NCBI GenBank assembly: GCA_907163375.1
Contig: CAJQUW010009231.1
Location: 349,734 to 413,733, forward strand
From: Prostheceraeus crozeri
Lineage: Eukaryota; Platyhelminthes; Polycladida; Euryleptidae
DNA length: 64,000 nt
Direction: 5' to 3'
In this document: in pieces, positions 1 through 9,754 of the stretch
Position numbering within the stretch: the stretch's first letter is position 1
How the letters are laid out: the number at the start of each line of letters is the position of its first letter
The notes under the pieces: model-generated
The model's input: the letters and a program-made list of their open reading frames with translations, nothing else
Database searches by the model: none
Told to the model about the DNA's origin: nothing
Made by a program: the position numbers and the translations under genes

Positions 1-327
1 AGAACCCCTTCATCGAGGTACATTATATCCAAAACGAAACAAACAGAAGTAGTAATAGTTATCGCCGTACCTTAATGAAATGAGGTACGTTTTGAACGAG
101 AGTACGCATTAAGCAAATTCGTTTTAGCGGGGTTCCACTGTATAAATAAATTACGTATGTCATATATTTTGATCAATTGTGTATAAGAGACGATAAGCGT
201 TCATAAATTTTCTATCATTCACAGCAAATTTAATTGATAGCAATATAATTACATGTATAAGTTAGCATGATGGAGATTTAACAAGGTAAGTAAGCTTATT
301 TGTACATACGTGAATTTTCATTGGCAG

Positions 328-1516
328 AAATTGGAAAGTGCGGTTGGCCTAGTCACAAAGTTTGAAGATATGTTGCGGGATCACGCAATGCATATCTACC
401 GAGTTCGTCATCAATATCGAGAAATTCAGCATATCAAACTTAACCTTTCTGCTTACCAGATGCTCATAAACGTGGATTTCTCAGAAAACTACTCATGCAA
501 AAGATTCCAAGAAATTCAGTCCGCACACTTCGGTAACAGAGAACAAATCGTCATACATCAAGGAATATATTATCGACATGAAGAATCAGCATGCAGGTTT
601 ATTACCATCTCGGACGACAAACGAAAAACGGCTGATGCGATTGCTGCCCATATTAATTCGATTTTGTTGGATATCAAACCATCAAATTTAAAAAAGGTAC
701 GGAGATACAATGCCACATATACAACATGCAGCTATGATTTTGTCTTTTCAGCTGCATGGTTGTAGTGTCAGATTCCCCAACGAGTCAATATCGGAATAGA
801 AATATGCTACATCTCATGACTCACTTGTGTACTACACACGGTATTGAGGAGTACCAATGGGTGTACACAGAGTCTGAGCATGGAAAAGGGCCCGCGGACG
901 GCATTGGAGCAACGACAAAACGAATGGCGGACGAGCACGTTGCCTTGCGCGGCCAAAGTATTGAGTGAGCTAGAGACTTACATTCAATGGTGCACTCATC
1001 AAATTCACGAATACTTGCGAAGATGGTGAGTAAAACTAGAGATCCTAGAGAGAATAACTCGCCTAGGTCTAACTACAGAATAATTTATAGCAATTACTAA
1101 GAGAGCATGTCATTCAACATGGTGAGAGCTTGTATACCTATATGTGCGAGCATATATTAAATTGTTGATCAGTTGATGGTTTCTATAGTTCATGTGATTC
1201 AACATGGTTAGAGCTAGTACGCCTACCAGATAATTGATACATCAGCTGTTGGTAATTTCTGAAGTTCTTGTGAGGGAATTAATCAAGTTATACCTAATAA
1301 ATATCATTCAGTTGAAACGATTGCAATCAGAGGTTCTTAGATCGACCGATATTTAAAGAAAAAATGTAACGTTCAATTATTTTATTTTTGCAGGTAGCTG
1401 AACGTGAAATTGATCAATTTGCGTCGCTTCAGAAATCATTGAAACCAATGGAAGGCATCGCCAGTTGCCATCACGTTCACTGGGATGGAACCGATATCAA
1501 ATATCGTGATTTGGTA
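328..1516 (+). pseudogene. DDE-like transposase-related gene, three exons, degraded
   Basis: Three blocks read as one protein. Exon 1 (328-696) follows the acceptor ttttcattggcag and contains INVDFSENYSCKRF. Exon 2 (752-1026) follows tgtcttttcag and contains VVVSDSPTSQYRNRN, then ESEHGKGPADGIG. Exon 3 (1394-1516) follows tttatttttgcag and contains HHVHWDGTDIKYRDL. The acidic residues in these motifs look like a DDE/D catalytic core. I have seen the signature in multi-copy invertebrate proteins that look transposon-derived, but I cannot name the superfamily. Damage: the exon 1 to 2 phase is off, and TGA at 966-968 interrupts exon 2 in the frame that splices in phase (gtgagt at 1027) to exon 3. 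No downstream exon is visible. It could also be a domesticated gene with a modified splice pattern. Confidence 0.55.
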
Positions 1517-1900
1517 CATATGTACATTGTACACATACCTGCATGTGCTACAATACCCAATTGTGGAAAATGTAGCATTTTGTTTTATTCGTAATAATGA
1601 TATATTCCTCACGGACTGATTTTGTAACGTTAGTGTTCTTAGAATAAAGGGTGTGGAATTTGATGATAGTATATTTCTTACTTGTGAATCTAAATTAAAC
1701 AAGGTACCAGAGCATAAAATGCCACCTACTGTAGAACGGCCTATATAGAATATTGGAAAGGCAAAGGAGCAGAAATAGCATGCAACGGGTATTACATGGT
1801 AAATGAAAGAGAGTAAAATATAAATTTGATAATTCTATTGATATAATAGTCATTTTCATCAAATCAGCAGAAGCAATATTAGGGCCTAATACCAGAATAT

Positions 1901-1960
1901 CATCTTACCGACACACATTGTCATCTTACCGGCACAAGTTGTCATCTTACCGACACCCAT
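1901..1960. repeat. Short tandem motif, three copies
   Basis: The phrase catcttaccgacac (or ggcac) occurs three times about 20 bases apart, joined by a-c-a-t/g-t-t-g-t linkers. Function unknown. Confidence 0.6.
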
Positions 1961-3529
1961 AAAGTTTTAAGTGGGCCAAATTCATACAAAAACACACGTC
2001 GTGTGGTTCTCAGTTATATTTATGAATTCAGCACATCAAAAAGTATCACTAAGCCCATAAATAAATGAGATTCATTGTACTTGGATTTTCATCATTGAAT
2101 TGTCACATTTCTGTTGGATTTACCCTATTGCATGATGGGAGTTGCTCATACAAAAAGTTCAAAGTCGATTGTATGGAATCCAAATTCGCGGCCATATTTG
2201 GTGCGAGTTTGAGAAGGTTCTCCTATTGAGCTGGTTGAAAAGGTTAATGAACTGGTTGTCCTTCAATCTCACAACCTTCTCTCCTTTCAGGTTCCTCTCG
2301 CTGAGTATTTCTTCGATGTATAAACGTTTGGGACGTATTTACCAGCACAATCCCATGCTCGTAGAACTCACTGGTTTGCATAAAGTGAACATACAGCTTA
2401 GCCTCTTTCACTCAAAGTATACATATGAAACTTATAAGTTCGATTTCACTGATCCAAACGATCAATCTCCTATACGATAAGCAGCTCGGCAGCTACCTTG
2501 TCAGTCTCACGCAAGCCGATGTTGATTGATGTCTCGAATTCCTTGACTTATCATTTATTCTTCATTATTTTTTTTCCTTCGTATAATTCGAATTAAAGAA
2601 TAATCTAAATAGACCCCAATCACAAAGCTTTGAATACATTGCCGATTGGTCATTACTTTCTTGTTATTTTCATTTTGCCAATCAAGTTTCTTTGGCATGC
2701 TTTCACCGTATTCTCACATATGCCCAGCAGTAAAACCGTTCACTGTAAATGCTTTAGCAACATCAATGAAATTCAATACCTGTTGGTCCTCATGATTAGA
2801 ACTCAGATACATATTGAGTCTTCAATATTCAGCAAAAATCTGTTTCGATTCATGACTTTTTCATAGTTTGGAGTTATGCAGCCATATTTTGGTCATCATT
2901 TCCATAAATCAACGGTATGGAAGCATTTGGTTTGTCTTGGTAGCACTTGATGCTCACATCCAGGCAAATTACTAGTCCAGATTTATGTTTTTCATAAACA
3001 TATGAATTTTAAGAATATGCATCCTAGGCATTTCAATTTTGATTTTCAGTTTCATTAATGGAATTCATATGAACGTGACATGTGAATTGCTATTTATCAG
3101 ATGAATTAGAGGTTAAACCGTAATCTCATTCCCTTGGAATATGCGATACAATACTTGCAGTGAAACAGTGGTTTATGATTATGACTTTCTAAACTTAATG
3201 GAAGAGTACACATTTTCAGCCATATATGGAGATCAAAACTTCACCTACTGTCTTCATAATTGAAAATATAAAAAGTGGGAGTGTCCAAGTGTCGGGATTT
3301 TTCTGAGCAGTAATACTTGGTAAAAGCTAGAATAGGTAAGAGCCAAAAGTGACTAAAATGATATTGGTTTTTTCATTATTTGAATTAAAAGGAAAAAAGT
3401 GAAATTTTTTTCTATGTTTTTCACAGAGATGCTGTAAAATGGCCATACATTTTTCATTAACATGTCATGTCAATTTGGAAAGAGCTTGTTAAATTGGCAA
3501 TTGAATGAGTTACCATCACTAAAAGCTCA

Positions 3530-4870
3530 GCTTTATTATGATTAGATTAATTTCTTAAGCGTGATCATATCCCAAACTGACAAGAGCAAAAACTGATCTC
3601 AGTGAACTCCAAAATGGAAATGGGTCAACATAACTATTCAGATTCAAGAAATGACGCCATGCGAATCATAAAATGATACCGTTGAAAACTGAATTTAAAA
3701 CATGACATCTCAGCTAATAGAAGTGCAATGAGATCTCAACTTTTCCTTGAAGACTTGCAGAGACTTGCATTATAATGTGGTTCATGAAATTTCCTAGATC
3801 ATCAGCTTGATTTCCGCTTAATTAAGATGCTTGCTAGCGAATATTCATTCCATTTGACATCCAAGTTGTTTCAAATTACTTATGAATGGGCTTCATGTTG
3901 ATGGGATGTAAATTTTCAACAATTGAGCTTTTTAAAAACTGCTCAAATAATTTTTTGAACCACAGGAACGTGATATCCGTAAAAACTGAATCGATCTTCT
4001 CATTTAGAAATGTTCACTGTATGCAGACACTTTTTTGAGTCGACACTGTACTTGCTTACTCTACGCCATAGATTAGGTAGAGTGGTAACTCTGCATTTAT
4101 TAAATCCCCAATGTGCATACACTTTCGATTTTATTAAATGAACTCGAGGGGATATACTGTAGGTGGCAATTGTTAGCAAATGTGATGGAATGCAAATTTT
4201 TGCAGTTCTGAAAAAATTACCGCGGAATTGAATGATCATGATTGTAATCCAGAAGGAATGGTCTCATTTTATTATGGTATTCTCAGTGTCGACAGCCTTG
4301 GAGATTTAATTGATAAATTATAGCAATTCGATGGGTTGATGCTTTAATGCTCAACTTCAAGAGTACTTTCTTTAGCGTGATTATAACACAGGCAAACTGC
4401 CACTGGTAGAGCAAAATCGCATAATCAAAGACAATGATTTCAATTAACTTTGAAATGGGTCCACATCACCATTGAGATTCAAGAAATGAAACATGAATTT
4501 AGTGAATCATAAAATCATGCCGGTGAAAATTGTATTAAAAACTTGAAATTTCAGTCAAGAAAGCACGAATAATATCGCGACTTTTTCATGAAGACTTCCA
4601 CTAAGAAACGAATCATGAAATTCCCTTGATAATCAGCTTAATTTCCGCTTAGTTGGCATGCATTAGCAAATATTGATTCCTTTTGACATCCAACTTGTTT
4701 CATATTACTTATAGGCTATAGGAGAGTCATCGTGGTAATAGGCCTATATTAATTTGCAAAATTTTGACCTTTTTAAAACTGCTCAAATAATTTTTTGGAC
4801 CACGGGAACAGTCTCCGCAAAAAGCTGAATCTTTTTATGTAAAAAGTTTCACTGTATATACCAAAGATAT
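3530..4870 (+). repeat. Pair of diverged direct repeats
   Basis: About 3530-4020 and 4320-4870 match in order with many substitutions. Shared phrases include tcagctt-atttccgctta, ttttgacatccaa-ttgttt, and aaaactgctcaaataatttt followed by gaaccac/ggaccac-ggaac. They look like two old copies of one interspersed repeat. No coding capacity is seen. Confidence 0.6.
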
Positions 4871-5602
4871 TTAATATTATAAAGGGCTAGATAGGAAATA
4901 GGCGTGTTTTTACCTTGTGTGCAACGAAACCAGTGAAAATCAGCTCATATTGCATGAACTTGAAAATATTTGTAAGCGAGCAACAACTATTCCTTTTCAT
5001 TGCCTCTTTTTAGTAATTACAGAACTAAACGCATTTTAATAATAAATCAAGAAATCTTTACATATGTCTAAATACAGCGTCCAAATTGCAACAAATAATA
5101 GTCTATTCTACTTTTTCAGATGTTTAAAACGCAGTTGTAAACAAAAGCATCCTGTTGATACAATTCTTCCAATTAGACTTCATTGCATTGTTTTATGTCA
5201 GTTGAATAAGTCTGAAGAGCGCATGTTATACAGGAATAGGACAAATGAAAACCAGTTGTTTCATTCTTAGATAAAAGAAGAATGAAGTTCACTTAGAGTT
5301 CACCAAATACATTACTAAATGACTTTTCTGAATAAAAAAATGAAACGCGTTTTTACCTTTTTTATGCAGATTGTTTCTTCGTAATAAGTGCGAAGCCTGG
5401 CTATGGTTGTTCATGTATATCGTTGCTGTGCCCACCGTTGCCCGGCCACGCCTAGCGCGATTGCCAAGCTTGGCAATAATCTAACGTGTAAATATAATTT
5501 TGCGGTTAGAAATTACATGATACAACACAAAAAATATATATAAATTATCAGAAAACTTGATATAAAGTTGGCTGAAGCCAATGAAAGCAAACAACGTATA
5601 TA

Positions 5603-5976
5603 GGGGAGAGTGGGGCAGAACGGAACCCTTCGATTTTTGTTTGTTTTGATCATTTGTGTGTCAAGAGCACTTAGTATAGCAAAACACTAGTGATTTTAAT
5701 ATACTCGCGGCATTCATTTTTTGCAAATGCATGAATTTGGGTCTTGTTTTTCTAAATAATCGCTTTTTGGGGTTTTTGATATAATTTTTGAGACTTATAA
5801 TATAAGGGAAATCAGTACTTTGTAAGCGACTTGATACATTTCCAATGTCAAATCCTATTGGTACCGATTATGAAGATCTTTCATTCTTGTTTAGAGCTAA
5901 CTGGAAACAAAAGTGATTTCAAAATTTGAAAATCACCTGAGGCAACACAGTGTTCCGTTCTGCCCCGCTGTGCTTT
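5603..5976. mobile_element. MITE with TIRs matching the Tigger element at 36 kb
   Basis: Left end GGGGAGAGTGGGGCAGAACG (5603-5622) and right end cgttctgccccgctgtgc form terminal inverted repeats about 370 bp apart, with TA on each side. The left terminus matches the outer end of the pogo/Tigger-like element at 36953 (GGGAGAGTGGGGCAGAACGG). There is no ORF inside. It is probably a non-autonomous derivative of that family, although the two right ends differ at several bases. Confidence 0.6.
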
Positions 5977-6422
5977 ATACTTTCCACAAGCTACTCGCAT
6001 GCTTCATGTGGTTGTCATAATCATTACGTTAATGTAGCAGCCTCACTCGTAGTTTTTCATGAATAAAAATTCACAAAATGAATAGCTTCAAATTCACATG
6101 TTCCCATTCAATCGCATGCTGTACAATGTACATAATTTTAACTAGTTTTTCCTCAGACTAATATTGTCAATTAATATGCTAACTGCTTTAATTGTAAGCT
6201 TAGTTCATATCTAGATCTGACGTGTGTTTCTCCGAAGATAGATATCTAGGATGAAATTCAAACCAAACACAAAGAGCTATACCAACACTAACAAGCGCCT
6301 GTTCTCAATATGCTATTGTTTTGTAAAGCAATATTCATTCATCGGCGAATTAGTCACAGTGCTGTGGTAATTAGAGCCTGCATTATCAATTTTGTGTTCG
6401 TGGAAAGGCACAAATAGAAAGA

Positions 6423-6722
6423 ATGCCTAAACAACTAGAGGTAAGCACAAGTAGCATGGAATATCAATTAAGTCCTCCTTTAGTTGTTTATGCAGATATA
6501 GAGTGCTACATCGATAATAAAGTACACAAACCGGCAGCAGTTGGTGTTTATCATGTTTGGCATAAAGCTCTCCAGTCCAGATTTGAAAACAAATATTATG
6601 TCTTCAAAGGAGAGAATTGTATTATGGACTTCTTGGATCACCTAGAAAATATAGCTCAAAACTTATATGATAATCAGCGTGCAATAAGCCGGCAACCAAT
6701 GTCTCCTTCCTCATCAGACAAG
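6423..6722 (+). pseudogene. Family-B DNA polymerase N-terminal fragment
   Basis: The first 90 or so residues fit the start of the 3'-5' exonuclease domain of protein-primed-type DNA polymerase B (DNA_pol_B_2). After MPKQ comes QLSPPLVVYADIECYI, holding the Exo I D-x-E pair at residues 25 and 27, then a segment like the family's 'G..C...FL..L' region (KGENCIMDFLDHLENI). Such polymerases occur in Polintons/Mavericks and adintovirus-like elements. The bases just upstream have a weak C-x-C...F...L look in another frame, which may be the decayed preceding part. The frame stops being polymerase-like where element A begins at 6723, so the gene was interrupted or cut there. The polymerase and YxDT motifs are absent from the window. 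Confidence 0.65.
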
Positions 6723-7106
6723 AGTAGTAAGCAAGTGACAAACACTCGACCGGCGCGCCCCCTCCCCCTCCCCCCCTCTGGAACGACAGAGGTTGTGGTC
6801 TGTCGTGGTGTGCCGGCCAGGTTGGTTCACGTTCACAACATGTTCGCTGACTACCCCCCCTCCCCCTCCCCCCTTCGAAAACGACAGAGTGTGAGACTCG
6901 GATATGTTGGTCTCGTATGGGTTGACGTGGCCGACCGCCTAGGTTGACGTGGGCGACCGTCTAGGTTGACGTGGGCGACCGTCTAGGTTGGCGTGGTGGA
7001 ATGGTGAAACGGACTTTAGATTCGTGATCAGCGTAAAATTCCGCATCGGTATGGTGAATTTGAAGTCAATCGGCGAGAAAAAATGTTTCTTCAAAATTTT
7101 GGCAGA
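6723..7106 (+). repeat. Element A tip repeat
   Basis: Begins AGTAGTAAGCAAGTGACAAA. It has two C-rich tracts (cccctccccctcccccc type), each beside an 'acgacagag' word, then about 3.5 tandem copies of a 22-bp unit starting gttgacgtgggcgacc (6929-6998). The same series is found inverted at 35289-35712 and diverged at 57603-57830. The role of the tip is not known. Confidence 0.75.
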
Positions 7107-7740
7107 GTTAAAATTTGGGACGTTTTGGTTTGTAGCGCCCAAACGAAGCATCGGATGAGAAAACGGAGGCCAGATTCGGATTCCGCGTGAAATTCTGCAT
7201 CGGTATGGTGAATTTGAACGCCATCGGAGAGAAAAAATTTTCGCTGACTCCCCCCCCCTCGGGAGAGCTCGCTTCGATTTTGGCTTCCAGTGGACGGATT
7301 TAGTCGTGCCATAGCTCGTTTGAAAGCTAAGAGTGAGACAAATTCAGTGGAAAACACGGCTTGTTCATATCTGTCTTCGTTTAGATGTGAGACGCCATTT
7401 AAGATTTTGGGACATTGGCGAAAAACGACAGAGTTAGAATTTGGGACGTTTTGGGCTGTAGCTTCAAAACGAAGCATCGGATTGGAAAACGGATTTCAGA
7501 TTTAGAATCAGCGTGAAATTCTCTATCTGTATGGTGAGTTTCAAGTCAATCGGAGAGAAAAATTTTCAACATTTTTCGAAAAAACGACAGAGTTAGAATT
7601 TTTGCGATGGCTGCCTACTGTAGAGCCAAAACGAAGCATCGGATGGGAAAACGGAGGCCAGATTCGGATTCAGCGTCAAATTCTACATGGAAATGGTGTA
7701 TTTCCAGCTCAATCGGAGCACTAGAACCGAGATAGACGGG
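7107..7740 (+). repeat. Satellite-like units of element A, left arm
   Basis: Units of about 326 bp marked by aacgaagcatcgg (about 7142 and 7470) plus a shortened unit (about 7630). Each full unit carries gctgac-ccccccc-tcgggagag, gtggacggattt and ttgggacgtttt. Open frames across them are by-products of the repeat. Confidence 0.75.
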
Positions 7741-7790
7741 TTTTTAGTGTTTGGATGATGGGTATTACGTCATCAGCTGATCGTCACACA

Positions 7791-7798
7791 CTATATAA
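7791..7798 (+). promoter_or_regulatory. TATA box, element A leader transcript
   Basis: ctatataagc lies about 55 bases before a strong 5' splice site (gag|gtaggt at 7848). Element B has the same layout (tatataaa at 59175, gag|gtaagc at 59225), which supports a real promoter and a short non-coding first exon. Confidence 0.65.
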
Positions 7799-8189
7799 GC
7801 TGGGAACCGACAGAGACTTGTCATTTAGAGGAGAACGATTGTCAGAGGTAGGTCGTCTCTCTGAGCTCCGATGATAGCTTCGGACGTTCCAAATTCCGAG
7901 TTTCTGTAAGAAACCGACTTAGAAAATTTCATTGCTGATATCAGCTAAGGCGTCAGACTTAGAGGTTCGCCAGGAGATGGCCTTCGTCTCCAGGCCATAA
8001 AAGACTCCAAAACTTTAAAGGCTTGTAACTTTGCTTCTACAAGTCCGTTTGACTTGATTCAAAAAAGGTTCGGTCGCTATTGACCTGCCCTAAGTGATGG
8101 ACTACTTATAAAATTTCATAAGTAGTGCTAAAAAGTTGAAAAATTTAAATTCACTAGTTTTGGAGGTTTTCTGGGGGTTTTCGACCCTG

Positions 8190-8520
8190 CTGAAGTCAAT
8201 GAAAGCATTTTTAATGATGTCTGAGCCAGTCTTCTCATGGTATAAGCGGCTTTTCACTGAAAGCGAGCAAGACACGGAGAGTTTTGCTGTAATATTCCAC
8301 TGACAGGGTGTTTCTTCGGGACGGCGGACGATGCCGTAGTGATAAGTGTGGCAAGGGAATGTGTCATATTTGAGACCGTAACCGCTGGGAAAACTCATGT
8401 CTCATGTTGGGCATTTGACACAGCTCTCAACGTAGCACTTTGAACGCCAATCGGTTGAGTCTTAGCTATCTTGTCATGGGTGGCCTCTAAACATCTCCAT
8501 TGCAAAACGCTGGTGAATCA
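8190..8520 (+). ncRNA. Candidate structured element E1
   Basis: A non-coding block with a diverged paralogue (E2, 8880-9130). Shared phrases in order: tgtaatattcc/tgtaatacctcc, cttcgggacggcgg, acggc-7 nt-gccgt (8321-8337), ccgtaacc-gctggg/ccgaaacctctgag, ctcatgttgggcatttga, caacgt. The acggc/gccgt stem is kept while its 7-base loop differs (GGACGAT here, GGGTACT in E2), suggesting a folded RNA. One further copy, in tandem duplicate, is in the right arm. No known ribozyme core was found. Confidence 0.35.
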
Positions 8521-8574
8521 AGCTCTCTACGGCTTGCTATCAAGCTGATCAAAGCAATAACTTGGGATGTTTCC

Positions 8575-8860
8575 TCAAGGTTTTCAAGTATGCTGAGTTC
8601 AAATCTGCTATCAGATTTCAAATTTAACTAAGACTAAGGCAGCTTTGCGGGGTTAGATCCCAGCTACTGTTCACTACCTTTGACTCGGCGATGCTGTTAC
8701 CACTTCGGGGCAGTGACAATGATGTCTTACGCTGTAAATAGCGGGTATCGGGGAAGATCTCTCACTTCCCTAGTGATCAGTACAAGGCCTTCGGGCTGTC
8801 GACGGGATCGAGTGCCACTCACTACACTCAAATCTATCATTCCTCACTAAGTGTAAATTA
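8575..8860 (+). ncRNA. Conserved intronic non-coding block shared by A and B
   Basis: Nearly the same sequence stands at 59440-59727 in element B and inverted at about 21890-22170. It starts with ttcaagtatgctgagttcaa, contains a CTAT-loop hairpin (8601-8618), and has two C(TTCG)G tetraloop candidates: cacttcgggg near 8700 and gcc-ttcg-ggc near 8790. It ends in cactacactcaaatc. No frame is open throughout. Conservation between two otherwise different elements argues for a function, either as RNA structure or as a DNA control region. Confidence 0.5.
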
Positions 8861-8876
8861 CTGACTATACATTTGT

Positions 8877-8935
8877 CCTGCTATCAGGTTGTTTTGACTT
8901 GCTATCTAGTTGAATAGTCTCTTGCTATCAAGAGA
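8877..8935 (+). other. Cluster of CTAT-loop hairpins
   Basis: CCTG-CTAT-CAGG (8877-8888), a looser acttg-ctat-ctagt copy, and TCTCTTG-CTAT-CAAGAGA (8918-8935), back to back. Other members in element A: CGGCTTG/CAAGCTG around CTAT at 8530-8547; AAATCTG/CAGATTT at 8601-8618; and a two-step stem AAGTTGA/TCAACTT outside CTG/CAG at 9387-9412 and 9863-9888. The core TGCTATCA is constant while the arms change in a matched way. Confidence 0.6.
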
Positions 8936-9130
8936 TTCACTTTTGCTCATAAAGCACATCATCGCTGTAATACCTCCTTTGCTCGAGCGTTCCTTCGGGA
9001 CGGCGGGTACTGCCGTAGAGGGATTGTGTTGCACGGGTTGTTCGTCGTTTGTTAGACCGAAACCTCTGAGCCGTTGCTCATGTTGGGCATTCGACTTCAT
9101 ATTCAACGTGACGCTTTCTCTCGCCAGGTC
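8880..9130 (+). ncRNA. Candidate structured element E2
   Basis: Paralogue of E1, about 690 bases downstream in the same orientation. It keeps cttcgggacggcgg, the acggc/gccgt stem (9000-9016), and a region like 'cgttgctcatgttgggcatt'. It is preceded by three CTAT-type hairpins within 60 bases. Confidence 0.35.
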
Positions 9131-9314
9131 AGAGTACTTCAGCCATTCGACAAAGGTTAGTCTTTATGATATGGAGTAGAGTGAAATGTAATTCATTAGA
9201 TGCCCCTTCAATGATTACTCCCATGATAAACGTTGATGAGACAAATGAAATGATTCTCATCTTCCTTTTTCAGTGATTGAAATCTACTAACACACTACCG
9301 TATAATCGTCCACT

Positions 9315-9425
9315 ATGGGACAAGACATGATAGAGCCTCCACGCGGTTTACCCTGGGCAGTCTTTAGACTGGCGAATACTATCATTAAGTTGAATCTGCT
9401 ATCAGTCAACTTGAACGTTGCATCG
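9315..9425 (+). repeat. Partial module copy upstream of the 9476 gene
   Basis: Matches the middle of the module at 9755-10344, starting gggacaagacatgatagag and ending with the AAGTTGA/TCAACTT hairpin. Five differences lie over about 110 bases; most fall at third codon positions in both possible reading directions, so they do not reveal the coding strand. It ends just before the TATA box at 9437, so it may act as upstream promoter sequence. Confidence 0.6.
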
Positions 9426-9436
9426 CGTTAGAGGGG

Positions 9437-9444
9437 TATATAAA
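9437..9444 (+). promoter_or_regulatory. TATA box for the 9476 gene
   Basis: ggggtatataaacc, 32 bases before the ATG. An atttc pentamer repeat (ctcatttcatttcatttc) fills the leader. Confidence 0.65.
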
Positions 9445-9475
9445 CCACTGCCTCTCATTTCATTTCATTTCAATC

Positions 9476-9742
9476 ATGCAGACGCCGAACAGTCAAGTCA
9501 GCTCTCCTCGCGGACCGCAGTTAAGGCCGCGAAATTTATTTGAGGAGTTTGTCAGGCTAGAGGAGCAAGGCAGAGTCCACAATAATCTTGCTCGGATTGG
9601 CAATCCGATGACAGCAACTGCTGTCAATCCAACGGAATGGCGCTACATTCCACTTTTTAGCCATGTACCAGTTAGTGTGGAAGTCGACACTGCTACCAAG
9701 GAGAGAGTCAAAGACTCTCTCAGCAGAATCGGTAGGCTGTAA
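9476..9742 (+). CDS. Small unrecognised element A protein (88 aa)
   Basis: Starts MQTPNSQVSSPRGPQLRPRN, continues with a charged helix-prone segment (LFEEFVRLEEQGRV) and ends KERVKDSLSRIGRL. I do not recognise a domain. The start is supported by the TATA box at 9437, with the ATG in a 25-40 base leader. After the TAA the same frame stays open through the shared module (DDVTPENEPPALL... to TAA near 9944), so one stop codon separates this ORF from a module-encoded tail; readthrough or a mutated sense codon are both possible. An identical copy lies in the right arm at 21003-21269. Confidence 0.5.
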   Translation: MQTPNSQVSSPRGPQLRPRNLFEEFVRLEEQGRVHNNLARIGNPMTATAVNPTEWRYIPLFSHVPVSVEVDTATKERVKDSLSRIGRL

Positions 9743-9754
9743 GATGACGTTACT

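Larger units (their letters stand above)
1517..5602. other. Non-coding stretch, no supported gene
   Basis: No frame shows a recognisable domain or a consistent exon series. The short open frames near 2142-2480 and 2630-2866 look like chance. The stretch holds a small tandem motif and one pair of diverged direct repeats, listed separately. Confidence 0.6.
7848..9273 (+). other. Putative long first intron of element A leader transcript
   Basis: Runs from the donor GTAGGT at 7848 to a possible acceptor ttcctttttcag ending at 9273. In element B the equivalent intron is 593 bp and ends just before a start codon. Here no clear coding exon follows, so the original target exon may have been lost. 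The stretch holds the structured elements and hairpins listed separately. Confidence 0.4.

Noticed and set aside
2142..2866. Hydrophobic ORFs of 78-112 residues
   Set aside because: Composition follows the local AT richness and no homology was recognised.
8500..9150. Hammerhead or other known self-cleaving ribozyme
   Set aside because: I looked for a CTGATGA...GAAA core on both strands and found none in the right arrangement.
8102..9180. ORFs of 66-98 residues in the element A intron region
   Set aside because: They overlie the structured elements and hairpins, disagree between E1 and E2, and have no promoter of their own.
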